This document shows positions 35,145 through 42,308 of a stretch of 64,000 bases of DNA, piece after piece. The stretch lies in the NCBI GenBank assembly GCA_000309945.1, contig CM001633.1:1076723-1140722 (forward strand), read 5' to 3'. Both the position numbers and the translations under genes were made by a program. The stretch is from Leptolyngbyaceae cyanobacterium JSC-12. GTDB lineage: Bacteria > Cyanobacteriota > Cyanobacteriia > Leptolyngbyales > Leptolyngbyaceae. Each line of letters begins with the position of its first letter. Position 1 is the stretch's first letter. The notes under the pieces are model-generated. The model was not told the origin of the DNA and did no database searches. It saw only the letters and a list, made by a program, of their open reading frames with translations.

Positions 35145-35687
35145 GTGGATCAATCCCTATCGCCTGCTCCCACACCACTTATGGAAACCTATCTGCTGCT
35201 TAAACTCCACCCTCAACCCATTACCCCAGAAACGTTCCGACCTTTTGGACAGGTCATTTCCGCCTCAGAAGATGGGGAACTGCATGGTTCAGCCGATGCT
35301 CAACTACAACTGCAAAACGGCATCCCCCGTTTTTACATCATGCGACTGCATCATAGAGGGTTGAAGTTTGGCAAAATTACTCGCCATCAGCAAGTGACTC
35401 AATGCTTAGGATCTCTCAATGGGCAAGAATGGTTCATTGCTGTTGCGCACCCCAGCGACGATCCTATTCCAGATTGGGAGAGCATCACTGCTTTTCGGAT
35501 TCCAGGCAATTGCTTCATTAAGTTAGAAATGGGTACATGGCACGCTGGTCCTTATTTTGAAGCCCCAACCGTCGATTTTTATAACCTGGAATTGAGCGAT
35601 ACTAATATTGTCGATCACGACACCTGCAATCTCCTGGAAACCTACGGCGTTGAATATGAAATTATGCCCTCTGCCTTGATGTTTTGA
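35145..35687 (+). CDS. allA: ureidoglycolate lyase family protein
   Basis: 180 residues from a GTG at 35145; an ATG at 35181 (168 residues) is possible and neither has a clear ribosome site. The block KLHPQPITPETFRPFGQVIS near the start, FYIMRLHHRGLKFGKITRHQQVTQ in the middle and the metal/active site region IKLEMGTWHAGPYFEAP fit AllA, which splits ureidoglycolate to glyoxylate and urea. That is the last step of allantoin degradation, started by the island at 13.9-25.6 kb. It is about 9.5 kb away from hpxO and shares no obvious operator with it. Confidence 0.85.
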   Translation: MDQSLSPAPTPLMETYLLLKLHPQPITPETFRPFGQVISASEDGELHGSADAQLQLQNGIPRFYIMRLHHRGLKFGKITRHQQVTQCLGSLNGQEWFIAVAHPSDDPIPDWESITAFRIPGNCFIKLEMGTWHAGPYFEAPTVDFYNLELSDTNIVDHDTCNLLETYGVEYEIMPSALMF

Positions 35688-35707
35688 ATATTGTTTGAAG
35701 TTGAATC

Positions 35708-36376
35708 ATGTCTCAACCCAGTCGTCAGTGGGATGCCGGTCGATTTCTCCAGACTCTTTCCTACTTTGAAGCCATTCCCGTTGTTAGTTGGTTGCAACAG
35801 ATGTTTTTTGGTTCCAATCCTCCCCCACTGCCCCAACCCCAAGCAGGTGTAATTTTCGATTTCAGTCAGCCATCTGAAGCGTTGACCCAAACCTGGGGTG
35901 CCCTGGATGATGTGGTCATGGGGGGGGTCAGTGCCAGTTCCATGCAATGGCAGGGTGAAGCAGCACTATTTGCAGGGTATGTGTCTACTGCTAACTCTGG
36001 TGGATTTGCCTCGGTTCGCACCCGCAACTTTGAACCACCGCTGAATCTAACTGGCTCCACGGGCATTGAGCTTCAGATGAAGGGTGACGGGCAGCGTTAT
36101 AAGTTTCTGATCCGAGATGAAGATTCCTGGGATAGCCTTGCCTATGCTTACTCGTTTGATACAGTACCAGATCAATGGATGACCGTGCGGATTCCGTTTA
36201 ATCTGATGGCTCCGGTGTTTCGTGCCAAAACGGTGAATACTGGACAAACTCTCAACCCAGGAAGAATTCGATCGCTCCAGTTGATGCTCAGCAAGTTTGA
36301 ATACAACGGTGCCCTCAATCCCCATTTTCAACCCGGTGAGTTTCGCTTGTTGGTGAAGGCGATCGCGGTTTATTGA
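35708..36376 (+). CDS. CIA30-domain protein
   Basis: 222 residues. FDFSQPSEALTQTWGALDDVVMGGVSASSM is the start of the CIA30 domain (complex I intermediate-associated protein 30), followed by the characteristic GGFASVRTRNF, GIELQMKGDGQRYKFLIRD and RIPFNLMAPVFRAKTVN blocks. A galactose-binding-like fold is expected. In mitochondria the family assists complex I assembly; cyanobacterial and plant members are linked to thylakoid or photosystem functions. The first 45 residues are a variable extension with no clear signal peptide. 20 nt after allA. Confidence 0.88.
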   Translation: MSQPSRQWDAGRFLQTLSYFEAIPVVSWLQQMFFGSNPPPLPQPQAGVIFDFSQPSEALTQTWGALDDVVMGGVSASSMQWQGEAALFAGYVSTANSGGFASVRTRNFEPPLNLTGSTGIELQMKGDGQRYKFLIRDEDSWDSLAYAYSFDTVPDQWMTVRIPFNLMAPVFRAKTVNTGQTLNPGRIRSLQLMLSKFEYNGALNPHFQPGEFRLLVKAIAVY

Positions 36377-36378
36377 AT

Positions 36379-36735
36379 CTAAATTCCCAACTTTTGGCGA
36401 ATCACCTCGTCTTTGTCACGAAAACCAACCAGCACAGCCACTCCATCTTTGACAAACAGCGGACGTTTTAGCAGCATGGCATCGTTGGCAAATGCTTCTA
36501 CCCATTGGGCATCGGTCCAGTCATCCTTGGTCGTGCCCAATGCCCGATAGGATTGTCCTGAGGTGTTTCGCATGGGCTTTGAGCCGAGGGCATCTACCCA
36601 TTCCTGAATCATGGCTTGGGTGGGCGGTTGCTCTTTGGTGTTGATGAATTCGTAGTCAACGCCGTTGCTCTCCAGCCAGGCGAAGGCCTTTTTGCAGGTG
36701 CCGCAGTTGGGAATTCCGTAAACTTGAATGGACAT
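36379..36735 (-). CDS. Spx/MgsR/ArsC-family (YffB-like) protein
   Basis: 118 residues. YGIPNCGTCKKAFAWLESNGV has the CxxC motif of the ArsC/Spx thioredoxin-like fold. Length and the wording PMRNTSGQSYRALG and RPLFVKDGVAVLVGF match YffB-like members. Likely a redox-active reductase rather than a dedicated arsenate reductase; Spx-like regulation is also possible. Its stop codon lies 3 nt from the convergent CIA30 stop. Confidence 0.88.
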   Translation of the reverse strand: MSIQVYGIPNCGTCKKAFAWLESNGVDYEFINTKEQPPTQAMIQEWVDALGSKPMRNTSGQSYRALGTTKDDWTDAQWVEAFANDAMLLKRPLFVKDGVAVLVGFRDKDEVIRQKLGI

Positions 36736-36764
36736 AAGGGGTTAGAGATTTTAGATTTCGGATT

Positions 36765-37274
36765 TTAGATTACACGATCGCGGGATTGATTGATGTAGGC
36801 GTGGTTGACTAAACGCGGTATGCAATCGCTGACGTTGAGTTGGCTTGCTAGTTCTACATCAGCCGCGAAGCCTCTGGCAATTAATTCTTTCCCAGAGCCG
36901 CAGTTGGCAAGTGAGATAGCAAGATAGTCTTTTGCCTGGTGGAATGCGGCGATCGCGGCTTCAGCTGGGAGAAGGCAACACCAGGCGAGTCTCGGCAGGA
37001 ATCGACAGCAACGAAGCTGGGGAGAGAGGGAATAACCAGACGCGCGATCGCGTCCTGCCAGTTCTGCCTGAAGGGATTGGGCATAAGCGAGTGCTGAGTC
37101 ATCTTTCCAGCAGTAGGGAAAGGCGATCGCGCCATTGCAGGTGGCTATGTCTACACTGATAGAAAACGACAACACATCGACAATCACTACTACATCGCTG
37201 ATGGGCGCTAATTGGGTAATCCCTGCTACACCCCATTCACACCGCAAATTAAATTCTGCCTGTGTAAAGGTCAT
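36765..37274 (-). pseudogene. degraded 2-phosphosulfolactate phosphatase-like gene (comB family)
   Basis: The open frame gives 169 residues instead of about 240. The start (VVVIVDVLSFSISVDIATCNGAIAFPYCW), GYSLSP at about residue 80, and the end (CGSGKELIARGFAADVELASQLN) are good ComB sequence. After GYSLSP the frame breaks: the expected continuation ASLLSIPAETRLVLPSPS is encoded in another frame at 36964-37017 on the minus strand and then hits a stop. The family's next 60 or so residues are missing, with the match resuming at AEAAIAAFHQAKDYLA. So there is a frameshift plus an internal deletion. The reading frame happens to stay open across both lesions. An enzymatically active product is unlikely. 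Its ATG overlaps the helicase stop by 4 nt. Confidence 0.7.
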
Positions 37275-39733
37275 TTATTTGCCCACTGTTGTTTCATCCG
37301 CTCGATGCGTTCCAACAAACTCTCGTTAGACATGCGCGAGTTGAGCCGTTCAACCAGCAGCGGAAAGGCAAAGGGCGATGGACGTTTGGTTTCTTTCCAC
37401 ACCAAGGTGAGCTGACGCAAGCGATCAAGTGTTTTTTCCAGCCGATGTACTTCTAGTTGCTCATTCAGCACTTCCATTTCTGCCTGTTTCAGCAATAAAT
37501 TATCCGGTTCGTATTTGGTAAACACCTCATAGATGAGAGATGAACTGATTTGCAATTGACTCGATGTTTTTTTAGCAGAAGGATAGCCTTTGAACACTAG
37601 TCCTGCTATTTGAGCAATGCCACGAAATTTTCGACTTGTGAGTTCAGAAATATTCAATCCTGACTTAATATCATCATTCAGCGAGTCTAGACTAAAAAAA
37701 TCTTCTGAGAAAAGTTCTCTAAATGGATAATCTTTTGGTGCTAAGATTTCAAAACCATAATCATTCACCGAAATTGTAAAGGTTGTCTGCTTCTGTTTGG
37801 CAAAGCGATACCCCCAGAGGAAGCCCAAGCCTTCATGCACAAATCGCCCTTCAAATGGAAAGACATACAGATGTTGCCCTTCACGAGTTTTGCAACACTC
37901 AATTAAGAACTCATTACAAGCTGGAAGGTGAGAAATTCGGCTCTGAGCTTGCAGGATGGGTAATAAGCGATCGCACTCTTCATTTTGTCTGGGATACTCC
38001 TTAACTCGTTCAATCTCTTGTCTTAAATGAGTACTTAATGTATCCGATATTGCCAAATTCCCACCTGCCCAGGTAGGCGTAATTGTAGTTTTTTTCTTCG
38101 CAGCTTTGACATACACTACCATATCCTTCATCATAAAAAACTCTAATTGCTTCCCGGCGAAGAAGAACACATCGCCCGGTTGCAGTTTAGAGACAAAGCC
38201 TTCTTCCACCGTGCCAATCGTGCCTTGAGTCATGTAGCGAATTTGCACGAGCTGATTTGAGGTAATAGTACCAATGCCCATCCGGTGCATTCGGGCAATT
38301 TGGGCATCCGCAACACGATAAACGCCATTTTCTTGCACCACTTTTTTATAGCGAGGATAGGCACCTAAACATTTGCCCCCATGTTCAATAAACTCCAAAA
38401 TCCAGTGAAATTCTGAGTCTGTGAGATTGGCGTAAGATACGGTTTGCCGAATGGCGTTAAGAGTCGATTCTGGTTGAAATCCATCACCACAAGCGAGTGT
38501 GACTAAATGCTGAATCAAAACATCATAAGGTTTATTCAATGGTCGGCGAGACTCGATCGCGCCCTGTTCCAGCCCATGTCGAAAGGCTGAAATTTCCAGA
38601 AGTTCCAGGGCATTGGTGGGCAGAAAGAAGATTTCAGAGGTGCCTTGTGGAACGTGTTGCGATCGCCCCGCTCGTTGCAGCAATCTTGCAATATTTTTGG
38701 CACTACCAATTTGCACCACCTGCTCTACAGGCTGAAAGTCTACTCCCAAATCCAATGATGAAGTACAAACTACCCATTTAATCCGCCCCTCTTTTAACCC
38801 CGCTTCGATCGCCGCTCGTTCACTAAAATCAATCGAACTGTGATGCAATGCAATCTTATCAGCATGATCTGGCATCGCAAATGAAATTGCCTGATACCAG
38901 CGCTCAGACTGAAATCGAGTATTGGTAAAAATCAACGTAGACTTGCGAATATCTAAGGCGCTGACTAGTTCTTCAAATAAATGTAGACCTAAATGACCCG
39001 CCCAGGGAAAAGTATCTACTGACTCTGGCAAAATGCTCTTAATTACCGTGTCTCGCTTCAGATGAGTCTGCACAATCACAGGCTTTGCATTCAATCCCAC
39101 CGCTGTTTGTGCCGCTTCTTCCACATTGCCCAGCGTTGCCGATATAGCCCAGGTTCGCACTGCTGGACACACACTCCGCAAAAAGGTCAAACACAATTCT
39201 GTTTGTGTACCGCGCTTGGAACTCATGAGTTCGTGCCATTCATCCAAAACTACCAGCCGCAATGACTTGAACAACTGATCTGCTTCTTTGTAAGACAGCA
39301 TTAGCGCCAGCGATTCTGGAGTGGTGACTAGAATTTCCGGCATATTTTTTAATTGCCGCGTTTTCCTGAAACTGCTGGTGTCACCAGTGCGCGATTCCAC
39401 TCGCAAATTCCAACTCATTTCCAGAATCGGGCGGCGAATCGATTGTTCAATATCGCGAGAAAGTGCCCGCAGTGGCGTGAGGTAGAGCAGTTGCAATCCG
39501 GTTGTGGGAGTTTCCAACATTTCCGCGATCGCCCCCATTACCGCCGCGTAGGTTTTGCCGGAACCAGTAGGCACCTGAATCATCCCGCTGTTGCCTGCCC
39601 AAAAAGCTTCCCAGGCTTCCTGCTGAAATGGTAATGGTTGCCATCCTTGCCGCTCAAACCAAGCTTGAATTGGTTGCAGGCGATCGCGAGCAACATATGC
39701 CCGTAACTTTTCAACAGATTCAGATGGATTCAT
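37271..39733 (-). CDS. ligase-associated DEXH-box helicase (Lhr-like)
   Basis: 820 residues. SF2 motifs are complete: Walker A QVPTGSGKTYAAV, DEWHE (DExH), SATLG, TSSLDLGVDF and QRAGRSQH. The C-terminal blocks FRGIAQIAGLVFKGYP, DPDN-like EPDNLLLKQAEMEVLNEQLEV and PFAFPLLVERLN are those of the ligase-associated DNA damage response DEXH helicase rather than classical long Lhr. In many bacteria it sits in an operon with an ATP-dependent ligase, an exonuclease and a phosphoesterase. None of these is in the window, so it is an orphan copy. Start codon ATG at 39733 overlaps the upstream ORF by 14 nt. Confidence 0.92.
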   Translation of the reverse strand: MNPSESVEKLRAYVARDRLQPIQAWFERQGWQPLPFQQEAWEAFWAGNSGMIQVPTGSGKTYAAVMGAIAEMLETPTTGLQLLYLTPLRALSRDIEQSIRRPILEMSWNLRVESRTGDTSSFRKTRQLKNMPEILVTTPESLALMLSYKEADQLFKSLRLVVLDEWHELMSSKRGTQTELCLTFLRSVCPAVRTWAISATLGNVEEAAQTAVGLNAKPVIVQTHLKRDTVIKSILPESVDTFPWAGHLGLHLFEELVSALDIRKSTLIFTNTRFQSERWYQAISFAMPDHADKIALHHSSIDFSERAAIEAGLKEGRIKWVVCTSSLDLGVDFQPVEQVVQIGSAKNIARLLQRAGRSQHVPQGTSEIFFLPTNALELLEISAFRHGLEQGAIESRRPLNKPYDVLIQHLVTLACGDGFQPESTLNAIRQTVSYANLTDSEFHWILEFIEHGGKCLGAYPRYKKVVQENGVYRVADAQIARMHRMGIGTITSNQLVQIRYMTQGTIGTVEEGFVSKLQPGDVFFFAGKQLEFFMMKDMVVYVKAAKKKTTITPTWAGGNLAISDTLSTHLRQEIERVKEYPRQNEECDRLLPILQAQSRISHLPACNEFLIECCKTREGQHLYVFPFEGRFVHEGLGFLWGYRFAKQKQTTFTISVNDYGFEILAPKDYPFRELFSEDFFSLDSLNDDIKSGLNISELTSRKFRGIAQIAGLVFKGYPSAKKTSSQLQISSSLIYEVFTKYEPDNLLLKQAEMEVLNEQLEVHRLEKTLDRLRQLTLVWKETKRPSPFAFPLLVERLNSRMSNESLLERIERMKQQWANK

Positions 39734-39986
39734 CGAGTAACTTGTTTAGCAGGGCGTAAATGTCCTTTTTGTCTCTATCCTTGCGTCTGCAAACACCAAC
39801 AACTAAACCGAGAATTCGTCGAATCTTACATTCGATTGAGTAAGGTACCTCACTCGTAGCCTTAGTGTGTTTTAGCAAGCTTCCAGGAAATCGTATTTCC
39901 TTGTCCGGAATAAGAATACTTTGACGTAGCCTAGCTACAAACTCGGTACCTGTGAGAATGTCCAGAATCTCGAGCAGTTCAGTCAA
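39720..39986 (-). CDS. hypothetical protein or 3' gene fragment
   Basis: An open frame of 88 residues from a TTG (LTELLEILDILTGTEFVARLRQ to DIYALLNKLLDESI) overlaps the helicase start by 14 nt. The frame remains protein-like upstream (DGSPVIASLSDTH) until a stop near 40026, with no ATG or GTG and no ribosome site. A 17-nt tandem duplication sits just beyond that point. It may be a real small gene with an odd start, or the 3' end of a gene damaged by the duplication. No family recognised. Confidence 0.35.
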   Translation of the reverse strand: MTELLEILDILTGTEFVARLRQSILIPDKEIRFPGSLLKHTKATSEVPYSIECKIRRILGLVVGVCRRKDRDKKDIYALLNKLLDESI

Positions 39987-40024
39987 GTGTGTGTCGCTGA
40001 GAGATGCAATTACTGGAGAGCCAT

Positions 40025-40058
40025 CTTACATGATGATAATACTTACATGATGATAATA
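40025..40058. repeat. 17-nt tandem duplication
   Basis: CTTACATGATGATAATA occurs twice in perfect tandem at the upstream edge of the truncated-looking ORF at 39720-39986. Confidence 0.9.
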
Positions 40059-40343
40059 GGGTCATCCGCCAATTCATTGGATAGGTTAGGTAGTTGTTGT
40101 TGGGCTTAGGCAAGCGTAAGCTGCTTGGGCATGACAATCATGGAATGAAGGATGGTTTGGTTACTCAAATGGCAGCTACCATTGCCCAGCAAAAAGGGCA
40201 AGCTTTAAATAATAATTTTCAAAAACAAATAAATGGGTTAATGTTTGAGTTGCTAGGTTTAGTTCTTGATCTGAGGTAATAAAAATCAGTTGAGCGGCTT
40301 GAGATAGGGGATGTGCCCATTCTTGACCGTTAGATTTACCAAT

Positions 40344-40465
40344 AAAAAACCGACGGTTTCGTGAGAAACCGGTCGGCAGTCGTGTGTTCCCTGTTGATGA
40401 CTCGGCTATAGTTGAGTCTCCTTTAGTATGTCTAGAAGAGGATGAAGTAGGAGCGATCACGATCA
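40344..40465 (-). ncRNA. candidate small RNA ending in an intrinsic terminator
   Basis: On the minus strand a hairpin (CCGAC-GGTTTC paired with GAAACC-GTCGG, one bulged G, 4-nt loop, 40350-40376) is followed by TTTTTT. A second stem (GACTC/GAGTC, 40399-40418) lies upstream, and a perfect CRP-type site is at 40474-40489. No ORF with a ribosome site lies between promoter region and terminator, so a transcript of about 120 nt is likely non-coding. The 5' end is a guess. It could instead be the 3' UTR of the EamA gene, whose stop is at 40563. Confidence 0.4.
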
Positions 40466-40473
40466 GCAATTTA

Positions 40474-40489
40474 TGTGATCTTTATCACA
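40474..40489. promoter_or_regulatory. CRP/SyCRP1-type binding site
   Basis: TGTGA-TCTTTA-TCACA matches the consensus TGTGA-N6-TCACA at every fixed position. Cyanobacterial SyCRP1 (cAMP receptor protein) uses this consensus. It could activate the candidate minus-strand RNA or a plus-strand transcript into the intergenic region. Confidence 0.65.
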
Positions 40490-40562
40490 ACCCAATCATG
40501 GTTAAGAATCCTCTCTGGCAAAAAAGATGAGATGATTGTGCTAGCCAATTAAGCATTTGATG

Positions 40563-41459
40563 CTAGCCTTTGATGGCGATCGCAACCCCTATCAACAGTA
40601 CGAGTGCTCCTAATAACACAGGTGCAGGGGGAATTTCCTTAAACAAGAGAAAACCCAGCCCACTAGATAATACAGGTTCAAACAAAATCACCAAACTTAC
40701 GATGGTCGGCGAAATCCACCGCACTGCCCAATTAAAACTAGTATGCCCAAGCAGTTGGGGGATAAATGCCATCAGCGTAATGTAACCATAAACCGTTGGT
40801 GAGTAGCTGGTGTAGCTGGTTCCAAGCACCAGTGGTAGTGGCAACAGAGCGATTGCTGCCATGCTATAGGCAACCACGACATAACTGCCAATGCTCAAAC
40901 CATTACGCTGGGCTTCTCGCCCCAATAAAAAGTACAAACTTGCTGCCCAGGCTCCGGCCAGTGCCAAGCCATCCCCTAGTAGAGGATTACTCCCCGTTGC
41001 AGTGGGCTGAATGCCGCCTAGCCCAATCAAAACTCCGCCCAGCAGCGCAATTCCGATGCCTGCGAGCATTTTGTGAGTCGGGATTTCTCCCAACCAGACC
41101 CAGGACAGTAGCGCTACCCAAACTGGATTGGTGGTCACGAGGGCTGTGGAAGCGGCGATCGAGGTGAATGCAAGGGAAGTAATCCAGGTGGCGAAATGGA
41201 CAGCCAAAGCAACGCCAGCCGCGATCGCATAGCTTATCCCTACTGAAGTCGGTTTGGGTTGAGTGACTGAACCCCAGGCTGGAAGCAGGATCATTGCGGC
41301 AATGCTCAATCGTAGAGCAGCCAAAACCAGGCTAAACCCAACACTCTGCTCGGCAGCCGCATGCATTGCCAACCGAACTAAAGGAGCCGCCGTCGAGACT
41401 GCCAAAACGCCGAGTGTTAGTGTCAAGTTCAGGTGCCACGGGGTAGGGCGCTCGCTCAC
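40563..41459 (-). CDS. EamA/DMT-family transporter
   Basis: 298 residues with ten predicted helices arranged as two EamA repeats (first about residues 12-145, second about 158-296). Signature elements: ALVTTNPVWVALLSWVWLGE at the end of repeat one and ISPTIVSLVILFEPVLSSGLGFLLFKE at the end of repeat two. Typical cargo is amino acids or other metabolites for efflux; substrate unknown. Its ATG overlaps the stop of the DUF928 gene (ATGA), so it is translationally coupled to the CHAT-CHASE2 unit. Confidence 0.93.
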   Translation of the reverse strand: MSERPTPWHLNLTLTLGVLAVSTAAPLVRLAMHAAAEQSVGFSLVLAALRLSIAAMILLPAWGSVTQPKPTSVGISYAIAAGVALAVHFATWITSLAFTSIAASTALVTTNPVWVALLSWVWLGEIPTHKMLAGIGIALLGGVLIGLGGIQPTATGSNPLLGDGLALAGAWAASLYFLLGREAQRNGLSIGSYVVVAYSMAAIALLPLPLVLGTSYTSYSPTVYGYITLMAFIPQLLGHTSFNWAVRWISPTIVSLVILFEPVLSSGLGFLLFKEIPPAPVLLGALVLLIGVAIAIKG

Positions 41460-42298
41460 TTCACTAGCGGTTGAGATGCAATTTGCTCCAGATTAAAGTT
41501 TTGCTTGGATTTATCACTATTGGTGATGCCAGCCAATAACTCTTGCCAGGACCGGGTCAGTTCAGGATCTTGTGGACGTTGCAACCGCAACTTAGCTAAG
41601 GTTGTCAGTGCATCGTACCAAAAGCCATTTTGGGCATAAAGTCTGGCGTTTTCAATAGATGGCTTGGCTGTGAGTTGTGCGGCGGCAGGCAGGCGATCGC
41701 GAATCACAATCGCAGTAATGTTAATATTGTCCGTGCTGGCAGCCGTCGCTGATTTACATTCCAGCGCAAAGTACCAGCGATAGCGTTTTCCAGGTTGCAG
41801 GGCTGGAGCAGTCCTGGGTAGTGTCAGGCTAATGATTCCCGGTTGGTTGGGGAGCGTTACCGACTCTTCATAAATAGTCCTGCCTGCATCTTCGTCATCA
41901 ATCGAGAGCTTCGCTGGGATTGCCGGATTGCTATACGGAACGTACACCCAGAACGTGGGACGTTCGAACGTAGTGTATCCCCAGACATTGACCAGAGGTG
42001 GACGGTTTTCTCGCCCTGGTTCGTAAATCTCTTCAAAGGGTACGATCGCCGTGAGCGGTAAGGCTGTTGCCGGACACACTGCCTGACCTCCTACTGTGCG
42101 ACTCCCACCGCCGCGATAACGTCCACTGGGAGCTGGTCCTGACACCTCCCGCCGCACATACACCACTCCTGGTGTGCGTTGTGCTATGTGAACAGGGCGT
42201 AATTGAGCGGAGGTAATAGGTTGGAACAATGACAAACTGCCAAGCGCGATCGCCATACCCACACTGCCAAAAACAACTGATTGAAAGATGAATTTCAT
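41456..42298 (-). CDS. DUF928 secreted protein
   Basis: 280 residues. The ATG at 42298 has AGGAGG upstream. A signal peptide of about 30 residues (MKFIFQSVVFGSVGMAIALG to QPITSA) directs export. The mature part has TVGGQAVCPATALPLTAIVP, then ERPTFWVYVPYSNPAIPAKLSIDDEDAGRTIYEESVTLP and GKRYRWYFALECKSA, the pattern of DUF928, with two cysteines that could form a disulfide. In cyanobacteria DUF928 genes commonly lie beside CHAT/CHASE2 genes, as here. Role unknown; a periplasmic partner of the CHASE2 sensor is a reasonable guess. Confidence 0.9.
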   Translation of the reverse strand: MKFIFQSVVFGSVGMAIALGSLSLFQPITSAQLRPVHIAQRTPGVVYVRREVSGPAPSGRYRGGGSRTVGGQAVCPATALPLTAIVPFEEIYEPGRENRPPLVNVWGYTTFERPTFWVYVPYSNPAIPAKLSIDDEDAGRTIYEESVTLPNQPGIISLTLPRTAPALQPGKRYRWYFALECKSATAASTDNINITAIVIRDRLPAAAQLTAKPSIENARLYAQNGFWYDALTTLAKLRLQRPQDPELTRSWQELLAGITNSDKSKQNFNLEQIASQPLVK

Positions 42299-42308
42299 AA
42301 AGTCCCTC

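Larger units (their letters stand above)
40059..40562. other. 504-nt gene-poor region
   Basis: No convincing protein gene on either strand. Open frames of 61 (plus, 40094-40279) and 97 codons (minus, 40176-40469) have no ribosome sites, and the latter runs through a terminator hairpin. The stretch holds a candidate small RNA and a CRP-type site, listed separately. Confidence 0.6.

Noticed and set aside
40094-40279. 61-codon plus-strand frame
   Set aside because: No ribosome site, no recognisable sequence, in a gene-poor region.
40176-40469. 97-codon minus-strand frame
   Set aside because: Starts at TTG without ribosome site and runs through an intrinsic terminator hairpin.
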